From Novosphingobium fuchskuhlense (lineage in GTDB: Bacteria > Pseudomonadota > Alphaproteobacteria > Sphingomonadales > Sphingomonadaceae): a stretch of 64,000 nucleotides of DNA. Below, in pieces: positions 8,090 to 15,989 of this stretch. The translations under genes and the position numbers were made by a program. The notes under the pieces were generated by a model. The model was given only the letters and a program-made list of their open reading frames with translations. It was not told the DNA's origin and made no database searches. Numbering within the stretch: position 1 is the stretch's first letter; every line of letters starts with the position of its first letter. Location: contig NZ_KQ954244.1 in NCBI RefSeq assembly GCF_001519075.1, forward strand, positions 1,319,934-1,383,933, read 5' to 3'.

Positions 8090-8763
8090 TGCACACCCTT
8101 GCTCTTGCCACCGACAGTGCGGACCTCATGGACAAGCCGAAGAAGAAGCGCGCCGCCGCCCAGCTCAAGGATGAAATCACCGCCTACAAGCGGCGGCGGA
8201 TCCTCGAGGAAGCGAGCCACTTCTTCTTCGCCAACGGCTATGAGGCGACGACGCTGGATTCGGTGGCCGAGCAGCTCAATGTGACGAAGCCGTTCATCTA
8301 CTCCTACTACAAGAACAAGGGCGAGCTGCTCTACGAGATCTGCCAGACGGGCATCCAGCTTTCGCTGACCGCGCTGGAAGAGGCGCTCTCCGTCGAAGGC
8401 ACGGCCAGCGAGCAGCTCAAGATCGTGGTCGAGCGGGTGGCGCGGATCATCATCGCGAACCAGCGCTACGTGACCGTCTACCTGCGCGAGGAAAAGAGCC
8501 TGCTGCCCGAAGACGCACGCCGCATCCGCGAACTGCGCCATGCCTTCGACACCAAGCTCGCCGCGCTGCTAGAGAAGGGCAAGGCCAGCGGCGAATTCGA
8601 TGTGGCGCACCCCTCGCGCACGGCGATCTGGGTCTCGGGCCTGCTGAGCTGGATCGCGCTGTGGTACCACGAGGGCGGGCGCTGGTCGGCGACCGAAGTG
8701 GTGATGGACGCGATCGCCATGGTGCAGAAGATGGTCCAGCCGGCAGGGGGCAAGCATGGCTGA
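8089..8763 (+). CDS. TetR-family transcriptional regulator
   Basis: 224 residues. The helix-turn-helix lies at ~32-78: 'YKRRRILEEASHFFFANGYE', then 'TTLDSVAEQLNVTKPFIYSYYKNKGELLYEI'. This is the classical TetR signature with helix 3 at TKPFIYSYY. The C-terminal part matches TetR_C_33-type ligand-binding helices. The start could be ATG 8089, overlapping the ADH stop, or the in-frame ATG 8128 (MDKPKKKRAA). It lies inside the ADH-TetR-acyl-CoA synthetase operon and is the best candidate to bind the palindrome in the 13.96-kb divergent promoter, although that is not shown. Confidence 0.9.
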   Translation: MHTLALATDSADLMDKPKKKRAAAQLKDEITAYKRRRILEEASHFFFANGYEATTLDSVAEQLNVTKPFIYSYYKNKGELLYEICQTGIQLSLTALEEALSVEGTASEQLKIVVERVARIIIANQRYVTVYLREEKSLLPEDARRIRELRHAFDTKLAALLEKGKASGEFDVAHPSRTAIWVSGLLSWIALWYHEGGRWSATEVVMDAIAMVQKMVQPAGGKHG

Positions 8764-10387
8764 GGCTCCGGCGGCTCAGGACAAGGGGCACACCGATCCC
8801 CGCGTGCTGGATCGGCGCAAGTGCGTGCTGCGCTATTTGCTCGACGATTTTGCCGCCTCGCAGCCGGACGCGGTCTATGCCGTGTTCGAGGATGGCGGGC
8901 AGTGGACTTATGCGCAGCTGCGCGCGCTGGTCGTCAGCAAGGCGGCGGGCTTTGCCCGGCTGGGCGTCAAGCGCGGTGATCACGTCGCCGTGTGGCTGCC
9001 CAACGGGCGCGAGGCGCTGATCACGTTCTATGCGATCAACTACCTCGGCGGCGTTTTCGTGCCGTTCAACACCGCCTATCGCGGGTCGATCCTCGAGCAT
9101 GTGCTGGCCAATTCGGATGCGACGGTGCTGGTGGCCCACGGCGGGCTGCTCGATCGGCTGGAAGGCGCGGATACGGCGGCGGTGACCACAATCGTCCAGC
9201 TGGGCCAGGGCACCGCGCCGGCGGGCTTTGCCGTCCATGCGTTCGAGGATGTGACCGGCGAGGAAGCCGAACTCGCCCCGCTGGACCGGCCCATCGAGCC
9301 GTGGGACACACAGTCGATCATCTACACCTCGGGCACCACCGGCCCTTCCAAGGGCGTGCTGTCGTCCTACCTCCACCTCTACACCAATGCGGGGCCCGAA
9401 AGCTGGCACTTCGTGGGGCGCGAGGACCGCTTCCTCGTCAACATGCCGATCTTCCATATCGGGGGGCTGGGCATTCCCTTCGTGATGCTGGCGCGCGGCG
9501 GCTCCATCGCGCTGATGGAGAACTTCTCGACCGACACGTTCTGGGACTTCGTGAAGCGCACCGGCTGCACCACGATCTTCCTGCTGGGCGTGATGGCGAC
9601 CTTCCTGATCAAGCGTCCACCGGGGCCGGAAGATACCGGGCACGGCGTGAAGAAAGCCTTCATGGTGCCGCTGACCGAAGCGGCGGGACCGTTCCATGAA
9701 CGCTTCGGGATCGACGTCTACACGATCTTCAACATGACCGAGATTTCCTCGCCCATCGTATCGGAGGCCAATCCGGTGAAGCTGGGCACCTGCGGCAAGG
9801 TCCGCCCCGGCGTGGACGTGCGGCTGGTCGATGGCAGCGATTGCGAAGTGCCCATCGGCACGGTGGGCGAGATGATCGTGCGCACCGACAGGCCCTGGGC
9901 GATGAACAGTGGCTATCACAAGAACCCGGAAGCGACCGCGAAGGCTTGGCGCAATGGCTGGTTCCACACCGGCGATGCTTTCCGCTGCGATGCGGAAGGC
10001 TATTTCTATTTCGTCGACCGGGTGAAGGACGCGATCCGCCGGCGCGGGGAAAACATCTCCTCGTTCGAGGTGGAAAGCGACGTCACCGCGCATCCCGACG
10101 TGCGCGAGGCGGCCGTGATCGGCGTGCCGAGCGAGTATTCGGAAGACGAGGTGATGGCCGTGATCGCCCCGGTCCCGGGCGCGACCATCGATCCGGTCGC
10201 GCTTTCGGAGTTCCTCGCCGCGCGCATGCCCTACTTCATGGTGCCGCGCTATATCCGCGTGCTGCCCGAACTGCCCAAGACGCCGACGGCCAAGGTGATG
10301 AAGGCCGAACTGCGCGCCGAGGGGATCACGCCCGATACCTGGGACCGCGAGAAGGCGGGAATGCGGCTGAAAAAGGAAAGGCTCTGA
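8756..10387 (+). CDS. AMP-forming acyl-CoA synthetase (CaiC/FadD-like)
   Basis: 543 residues in the ANL superfamily. Visible motifs are the P-loop 'YTSGTTGPSKG', the A5 motif 'FNMTE', A7 'GWFHTGD', hinge A8 'DRVKDAIRRRGENIS' and the A10 lysine in 'PKTPTAKVMKAE'. It activates a carboxylic acid to acyl-AMP and then acyl-CoA. Similarity is to carnitine/crotonobetaine-CoA ligase-like proteins; the acid substrate is unknown. It overlaps the TetR gene by 8 bp and its stop codon abuts the stop of the convergent P450 gene with no spacer. Within the cluster it would activate the acid released by ester/lactone hydrolysis. Confidence 0.9.
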   Translation: MAEAPAAQDKGHTDPRVLDRRKCVLRYLLDDFAASQPDAVYAVFEDGGQWTYAQLRALVVSKAAGFARLGVKRGDHVAVWLPNGREALITFYAINYLGGVFVPFNTAYRGSILEHVLANSDATVLVAHGGLLDRLEGADTAAVTTIVQLGQGTAPAGFAVHAFEDVTGEEAELAPLDRPIEPWDTQSIIYTSGTTGPSKGVLSSYLHLYTNAGPESWHFVGREDRFLVNMPIFHIGGLGIPFVMLARGGSIALMENFSTDTFWDFVKRTGCTTIFLLGVMATFLIKRPPGPEDTGHGVKKAFMVPLTEAAGPFHERFGIDVYTIFNMTEISSPIVSEANPVKLGTCGKVRPGVDVRLVDGSDCEVPIGTVGEMIVRTDRPWAMNSGYHKNPEATAKAWRNGWFHTGDAFRCDAEGYFYFVDRVKDAIRRRGENISSFEVESDVTAHPDVREAAVIGVPSEYSEDEVMAVIAPVPGATIDPVALSEFLAARMPYFMVPRYIRVLPELPKTPTAKVMKAELRAEGITPDTWDREKAGMRLKKERL

Positions 10388-11620
10388 CTACCAGCTGACG
10401 TCCAGCTTCGTCAGCCCGCGGAACATGAAGCCTTCCCGCCGCCACTGCGCGCTGGCCGCGTCGATCTGCAGCTGCGGGAAGCGCGTCACGAGCGACTTCA
10501 AGGCAATCTCGCCTTCCAGCCGCGCCAGTTCGGCGCCCACGCAGAAGTGGATGCCGCCGCCGAACGAAAGGTGCTTCGGCCCCTTGCGGGTCACGTCGAA
10601 GCGGTCCGGCTCCTCGAACACGGCGGGATCGCGATTGGCGGCCGCCACCAGGGTCAGCACGCGTTCGCCGGCGCGGATCAGCTGGCCCCCCACTTCCGTA
10701 TCGCGGAAGGCGGTGCGGTTGGTGCCGACGAGCGAGCTTTCGTAGCGCAGGATTTCCTCGGTCGCGGCTTCGGCGAGGTCCGGGTCCGCAACCAGCTTCG
10801 CCCACTGATCCGGAAACTTGGCGAGGCTGAGCAGGCCGTTGCCGATCATGTGCGCGGTCGTCTCGAACCCCGCACCGAAGAGGCCGATGGCGACAGTGGC
10901 GATCTCGTGGTCGCTGAGCGGACCGGTCTCGTCGCGCGCGTTGCACAGCGCGGTCGCCAGATCATCGCGCGGGGCGCGGCGGCGATCCGCGATCACCGAT
11001 CCGAAGAAATCCAGCAGGAAATCCATCTGCCGGTTGGCAAGGCCGAGCTCGGCATCCGAAAACGCGCGCATCTCGAAGACCACGAAGCTGTCGGCAATCG
11101 CCTGGTTGAGCGCGACGAGCACCTCGTCCGAGGCTTCCTCGGGCGAGAGGCCAAGCATGTCGCACATGACGAGGGTCGGGAAGCGATAGGCAAACGCGTG
11201 GATCACTTCCATGCGGCGCTGGTCCATCACCGCGTCGAGCAGCCGGTCCGCCACCGCCTGCACGCGCGGGCGCATTTCCATCACGCGCCGCGCGGTGAGC
11301 GCCTGCGTGACAAGGCCCCGCACGCGGGTGTGGCGCGGCGGGTCCTGATAGAGAAAGATCTCGGAGAGCCAGCGATAGGCCGAATGCGACAGGACATCGA
11401 AGTCCGGCCCATAGAACAGGCGGATATTCGAGAGGAAATCGCCCTGTCCAAAGTTCGTGCGGTCCATGAGGATGGCCCGCACGTCCTCGTAGCGCGTCGC
11501 GATCCAGAACCCGAGCGGGGAAAAATGCATCGGGTCTGCATCGCGCAGCGCCTTGAAGATCGGGTAGGGATCGCGCTTGAGCTGCGGATCCGTCAGATCA
11601 AACCGCAGCCCATCGCTCAT
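10388..11620 (-). CDS. Cytochrome P450 monooxygenase
   Basis: 410 residues, soluble bacterial type. It has the I-helix oxygen-binding motif 'GAGFETTAHM', the K-helix E-x-x-R in 'EEILRYES', and the heme loop 'FGGGIHFCVGAELARLE' with Cys 360 as ligand. It should hydroxylate a hydrophobic substrate using electrons from a ferredoxin and reductase, neither of which is encoded next to it. The gene starts 28 bp after the TonB receptor gene in the same direction, so the two are probably co-transcribed from the divergent promoter at ~13.96 kb. Confidence 0.93.
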   Translation of the reverse strand: MSDGLRFDLTDPQLKRDPYPIFKALRDADPMHFSPLGFWIATRYEDVRAILMDRTNFGQGDFLSNIRLFYGPDFDVLSHSAYRWLSEIFLYQDPPRHTRVRGLVTQALTARRVMEMRPRVQAVADRLLDAVMDQRRMEVIHAFAYRFPTLVMCDMLGLSPEEASDEVLVALNQAIADSFVVFEMRAFSDAELGLANRQMDFLLDFFGSVIADRRRAPRDDLATALCNARDETGPLSDHEIATVAIGLFGAGFETTAHMIGNGLLSLAKFPDQWAKLVADPDLAEAATEEILRYESSLVGTNRTAFRDTEVGGQLIRAGERVLTLVAAANRDPAVFEEPDRFDVTRKGPKHLSFGGGIHFCVGAELARLEGEIALKSLVTRFPQLQIDAASAQWRREGFMFRGLTKLDVSW

Positions 11621-11648
11621 CCCCTTGTCTCCGATCCGTCCGTTTGCG

Positions 11649-13916
11649 TCAGAAGTTCACCCCGAAGGTCACGCCATACGTGCGCGGCGGGGCGACCGAA
11701 CCCACGCGGACGCTGCTGAACAGCGGCGCGGTGATGATGTTGTTGGTGATGACCAGCTTGTTGCCGAGGTTCCGGCCCCACACATCGATGAAATACCGGT
11801 CATCCGCCGAGGTGAACTTGAGACCGGCGTTGATCAGGGCATAGGCACCCTGCGTGGCATCGGCATTGTTGAACTCGGTGAAGTAGACGCGGTCCTGCCA
11901 GTTCACTTCGGCGCGGGCGTTGAGCTTGCCGATCGAACCGACGGGGATGTCGTAGTCGGCGCCTGCGCGGAACGAGAATTCCGGCGCGTTCGAGAGGCGG
12001 TTGCCGGCAACGCTGATCTGCTTGAACGCTTGACGGTAATCGCCCGTGACGAACTTGCGGTACTTCGCGTTGAGGTAGGTGCCGAACAGCTCGAGCGTGA
12101 GGCCCGGAACCGGCTTGGCGCGCAGTTCGGCCTCGAGGCCGTAGTTGCGCGCCGAAGCGGCGTTGACCGTGGTGACGACGCTGGTCGCATCGACGAAGCC
12201 GACCTGGAGATCGGTGTAGTCCATGTAGAACGCGGCGAGATTGGCCTGCAGCTTGCGGTCCGCCGTGGCGGTCTTGAGGCCGAGTTCGTAGCTCCACACG
12301 TATTCGGGGTTGATCACATCGTTGCGCGAGCCGACGTTGATCACGCCCGATTTGAAGCCGCGCGTGACCGAGGCGTAGAGCAGCGTGCTGTCATTCGCCT
12401 GATAGTTGAGCGTGACCGTGGGGGTGAAGGCGTTCCAGCTCTTCGCCTTGTCGGTGTTGACGCTGCCGAGGAAGTCGAACGTGCCGACGCCCTTGCGCTT
12501 TTCATGGCTGAAGCGGCCACCCGCAGTGATCTTGAACTTGTCGGACAGGGCATAGGTGCCCTGCGCGTAGAAGCCCAGCGCGTCGATCTTGACCGTGCCG
12601 TTCTGCAGGTAGTTGAGCCCGTCGAAGGCATTGTCGGGAACGCCCGGGGGCACCTGACCGCCGAGCTTGAGCAGCACGGCAAGGTTGGTCAGCGGCACGC
12701 GCACTTCGCCGTAGAGATTTTCGTGGAAGTAGTTCGCCCCGAGCAGCACATCGAGCTTCTCGTTCTTGTAGTTGGCGACGACTTCCTGGCTGAAGCTCTT
12801 GCTGTTCTCGATGTAGTTGTTCTGCCCGAACATGTTGGCATCGGACGCATCGAGATCGTCACGGTTGAAGCGCTTGAAGCGGTGGTAGGAGGTGATCGAC
12901 TTCACGTCCCAATTGCCCGGGGTCCAGGCGATCGTGCCGGTGAAGCTGGTGCCGTCACGCTGGTTCAGGGGTTCCTGATCGGACCAGATGTTGCGGATAT
13001 TGGCCGTCTTGCCGGCCGCTGCCGCCACCGTGAACAGCGACTTGCCGCCGAGGATCGAGCCGAGCAGGTTCTCCGGCTTCACCGTCGGGCCGAAGTAGTG
13101 GAACGCGTAGTTGCTGTCGTTCTCGTGGAAATACTCGCCCGAGAGCGTGATTTCGACATCGTCGGCAGGCTTGGCCAGGATCGTGCCGCGGAAGGCATAG
13201 GCATCGCGGTTGTCGATATCCTTCCCGGTGAACTCGTTCTTCCCGAAGCCGTCGCGGCGGTCGTACTTGCCGCTCACGCGCGCCATCAGCTTGTCGCCCG
13301 AGATCGGCCCGCCGATGGCGCCTTCGATGGCGGCGGCGTTGTAGTTGCCGTAGCTGGCACGCAGGTAGCCATCGAGGTGGTCGGTCGGCTTCTTGGTGAT
13401 CAGGTTGATCGCGCCCGCCGTCGCGCCGCGGCCATAGAGCGTGCCCTGCGGCCCGCGCAGCACTTCGACCCGCTCCAGATCATAGAAGCCCGAAAGCTGG
13501 GCGGCGGGGCGGGCGATCTGCGCGCCGTCCTGCAGGAAGGCGACGCCGCCATCTGCGCCAAGGTCGATCGAGGTGAGGCCGATGCCGCGGATGAAGATGC
13601 GGTTCACGCCGAACTGGTCGCCCACCGAAAGGTTGGGGATCGCGGTGGCGAGCGAGGCGACGTCCTTGACCCCGCCGACGCCGAGATCGGCGGCCGAAAT
13701 GGCGGAGACCGACGCGGCAACCTTGGACAGCGATTCCGAGCTGCGGGTCGCCGTCACGACGATATCGGCAAGGCCCTCGGTCGGCGGTGCGGCGTTCTGG
13801 GCAGCTTCCTGCGCCATGGCCGGCGCGGCGACCAGCGCGGTCCCGGCAAGCAGCAGCGCGAAAGCGCTGCGACGCGGCGTCGAATCGACAAACGTGGAAA
13901 GGCGGCGGCGAACCAT
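11649..13916 (-). CDS. TonB-dependent outer-membrane receptor
   Basis: About 755 residues from ATG 13916. I preferred this start because it opens a clean signal peptide ('MVRRRLSTFVDSTPRRSAFA' ... 'APAMAQ') after AGGGG; a longer in-frame start exists at 13958. After the signal comes a TonB box-like 'ADIVVTATR' and the plug domain (~50-165, including 'VEVLRGPQGTLYGRGATAGA'). A 22-strand-type barrel follows and ends with the aromatic C-terminus 'YGVTFGVNF'. It actively imports a large or scarce ligand across the outer membrane. Genetic linkage to P450 and BVMO suggests a hydrophobic organic substrate rather than a siderophore. Confidence 0.92.
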   Translation of the reverse strand: MVRRRLSTFVDSTPRRSAFALLLAGTALVAAPAMAQEAAQNAAPPTEGLADIVVTATRSSESLSKVAASVSAISAADLGVGGVKDVASLATAIPNLSVGDQFGVNRIFIRGIGLTSIDLGADGGVAFLQDGAQIARPAAQLSGFYDLERVEVLRGPQGTLYGRGATAGAINLITKKPTDHLDGYLRASYGNYNAAAIEGAIGGPISGDKLMARVSGKYDRRDGFGKNEFTGKDIDNRDAYAFRGTILAKPADDVEITLSGEYFHENDSNYAFHYFGPTVKPENLLGSILGGKSLFTVAAAAGKTANIRNIWSDQEPLNQRDGTSFTGTIAWTPGNWDVKSITSYHRFKRFNRDDLDASDANMFGQNNYIENSKSFSQEVVANYKNEKLDVLLGANYFHENLYGEVRVPLTNLAVLLKLGGQVPPGVPDNAFDGLNYLQNGTVKIDALGFYAQGTYALSDKFKITAGGRFSHEKRKGVGTFDFLGSVNTDKAKSWNAFTPTVTLNYQANDSTLLYASVTRGFKSGVINVGSRNDVINPEYVWSYELGLKTATADRKLQANLAAFYMDYTDLQVGFVDATSVVTTVNAASARNYGLEAELRAKPVPGLTLELFGTYLNAKYRKFVTGDYRQAFKQISVAGNRLSNAPEFSFRAGADYDIPVGSIGKLNARAEVNWQDRVYFTEFNNADATQGAYALINAGLKFTSADDRYFIDVWGRNLGNKLVITNNIITAPLFSSVRVGSVAPPRTYGVTFGVNF

Positions 13917-13962
13917 GATTTTTCCCCTCATCCCGCGCAGCTTTGAAACTGCGTGCATTTTT

Positions 13963-13982
13963 TATCTACTGGTGCGTAGATA
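13963..13982. promoter_or_regulatory. Palindromic operator TATCTAC-N6-GTAGATA in the TonB receptor/BVMO divergent promoter
   Basis: TATCTACTGGTGCGTAGATA is a perfect 7-bp inverted repeat with a 6-bp spacer. It lies between the divergent TonB-receptor start (13916) and BVMO start (14028). A further half-site GTAGAT occurs at 13996-14001, exactly 20 bp (two helical turns) from the first GTAGAT. The size and symmetry fit a TetR-type dimer site, and a TetR gene is encoded in the cluster at 8089. Confidence 0.6.
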
Positions 13983-14027
13983 CAGGTTCCGCTAGGTAGA
14001 TGGCAAGTGATAATCAGGGAGAGTGGC

Positions 14028-15989
14028 TTGACCACGCTGAATTTGGAAAGCCCGACGCCGGCTGGCGAGCCTGTCGATCTATCCGCACTGGCGGCCGATC
14101 CCGCCGCCCTGCGCGCGGCGCTGGCCGAAGCCGACGCCGCAACGCTGATGCTGGTGCTGGTGCAGCTTACCGGCGATCAAGGCCTGCTCGAGCGCGCGCG
14201 GCCGCACATCACCGGCCCGATGAACTATCACGAGGCGATGCCCGAGGCGCTGCGCGCGGAAATCCGCGAGCGGCTGGCCGACACCCTGCTCGATTACGCG
14301 CGTGACCGCCGCCCGCTGCCGCCGCTGCCCGAAGGCGATTTCCTGCAGGAGATGCTCTCCACCGCAGTGGGTGAGCACGTGAGCGCCGATTACACCGCGA
14401 TGATGCGCGAGGATCTGGAAGCGGCCCAACCCGATCCGCGCGGTCTGATCTGGCGTCAGCGCCCCGAACCCGGCGCGCTCGAACAGTTCCCGGTGGTTAT
14501 CATCGGCGCGGGCATGTCGGGCGTGTGCGCGGCGATCCGGCTTGAGCAGGCAGGCATTCCCTACACGATCATCGAGAAGAACCCGGCCGTCGGCGGCAGC
14601 TGGTATGAAAATTTCTATCCCGGCTGCGGCGTCGATACGCCCAACCACTTCTATTCCTACTCGTTCGAACTGAACCACGAATGGTCGCACTTCTTCGCCA
14701 AGCGTGATGAGCTGTGGACCTATTTCGAGCGCGCGACCGACAAGTACGGCGTGCGCGAGCATATCCGCTTCGGGACCGAAGTGAGCGCCGCGACCTATGA
14801 TGCCGCCACCGGAACCTGGGATGTGGCGACGCGCGATGCGGCGGGCGCGGTCACGCACCTCAAGGCGCGCGCGGTGATCTCGGCGGTCGGCGTGCTCAAT
14901 CGGCCCAAGCTGCCCGATATCGAAGGGCGCGAGACCTTTGCCGGCACCGCGCTCCACACCGCGCAGTGGCAGGAAGGTCTCGACCTTGCCGGCAAGCGCG
15001 TGGTGATGATCGGCACCGGCGCATCGGGCCAGCAGGTCGGGCCGACGATTGCCCCTGATGTCGCCCGGCTCACCATCCTGCAGCGCTCGCCGCACTGGGT
15101 CGTGCCCAATCCCAACTACTTTGCCGAAGTTTCGCAAGGCATGAAGTGGGTGCTCGCCCACGTGCCCTTCTTCGCGCGGTGGTACCGGTTCCAGCTGTTC
15201 TGGGCCTTTGCCGACGGGCTCCATGCATCGCTGCAGGTCGATCCGGCGTGGGACGATGGCGGCAAGTCGATCAACCAGGTCAATGCCCGCCACCGCCAGT
15301 TCATGGAGCGCTATCTGCGCGGCAAGCTGGCAGGCCGCGATGATCTGATCGCCAAGTGCACGCCCAGCTATCCGCCTTATGGCAAGCGCATTCTCGTCGA
15401 CAACAACTGGTACGACATGCTGCTCAGGCCCAATGTCGATCTGGTGACGGGTGGCATCGCCAGGATCGTGCCCGAAGGCGTGGTGATGGCGGACGGCACG
15501 CTGATCGAGGCTGACGTGATCATCTATGCCACCGGCTTCCAGGCCAGCAAGATGCTCGCCCCCATGACGATCACCGGCGAGGGCGGACGCGATCTGCATG
15601 ACTTCTGGGGGCCGGATGACGCGACCGCCTATATCGGCACGATGGTTCCCGGTTTTCCCAACTTCTTCATGCTGATGGGCCCCAACACCGGGCTCGCGCA
15701 CGGCGGGAACGTGATCTTCATCACCGAATGTCAGATGCGCCTGATCCTGACCGCCCTGCGCGAGGTTATGGAGACCGGCGCAACGGCCATCGACGTGAAG
15801 CCGGAAGCGCACGATGCCTATGTCGCCGATGTCGATCAACGACACGCCCGGATGGTCTGGACCCACAAGGGCCTCACCAACTGGTACCGCAACGATGCGG
15901 GCCGCGTCTTTGCACTGCTGCCTTACCGCCTCGTCGACTACTGGAAGATGACCAAGACCTTCAAGGCAGAGGATTTCAGCCTGACATGA
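14028..15989 (+). CDS. Baeyer-Villiger monooxygenase (type I, HAPMO-like with N-terminal extension)
   Basis: 653 residues. After a ~150-residue N-terminal extension come the FAD Rossmann motif 'VVIIGAGMSGVCAAIRLEQA', the BVMO fingerprint F-x-G-x-x-x-H-x-x-x-W ('FAGTALHTAQW'), and the NADPH Rossmann motif 'VVMIGTGASGQQ'. The extension and total length resemble 4-hydroxyacetophenone monooxygenase. Such enzymes convert ketones to esters or lactones. I favour the TTG start at 14028, preceded by AGGGAGAG with 4-nt spacing; a GTG at 14007 is in the same frame. The stop overlaps the start of the serine hydrolase (ATGA), so the ester made here is probably hydrolysed by the next protein. Confidence 0.9.
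   Translation: MTTLNLESPTPAGEPVDLSALAADPAALRAALAEADAATLMLVLVQLTGDQGLLERARPHITGPMNYHEAMPEALRAEIRERLADTLLDYARDRRPLPPLPEGDFLQEMLSTAVGEHVSADYTAMMREDLEAAQPDPRGLIWRQRPEPGALEQFPVVIIGAGMSGVCAAIRLEQAGIPYTIIEKNPAVGGSWYENFYPGCGVDTPNHFYSYSFELNHEWSHFFAKRDELWTYFERATDKYGVREHIRFGTEVSAATYDAATGTWDVATRDAAGAVTHLKARAVISAVGVLNRPKLPDIEGRETFAGTALHTAQWQEGLDLAGKRVVMIGTGASGQQVGPTIAPDVARLTILQRSPHWVVPNPNYFAEVSQGMKWVLAHVPFFARWYRFQLFWAFADGLHASLQVDPAWDDGGKSINQVNARHRQFMERYLRGKLAGRDDLIAKCTPSYPPYGKRILVDNNWYDMLLRPNVDLVTGGIARIVPEGVVMADGTLIEADVIIYATGFQASKMLAPMTITGEGGRDLHDFWGPDDATAYIGTMVPGFPNFFMLMGPNTGLAHGGNVIFITECQMRLILTALREVMETGATAIDVKPEAHDAYVADVDQRHARMVWTHKGLTNWYRNDAGRVFALLPYRLVDYWKMTKTFKAEDFSLT

Noticed and set aside
11577..13946. 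789-codon open frame on the plus strand opposite the TonB receptor gene
   Set aside because: It is an antisense frame caused by GC-rich codon bias. The minus strand carries clear TonB receptor motifs; the plus frame is an Arg/Ala/Glu/Val-rich run without any family features.
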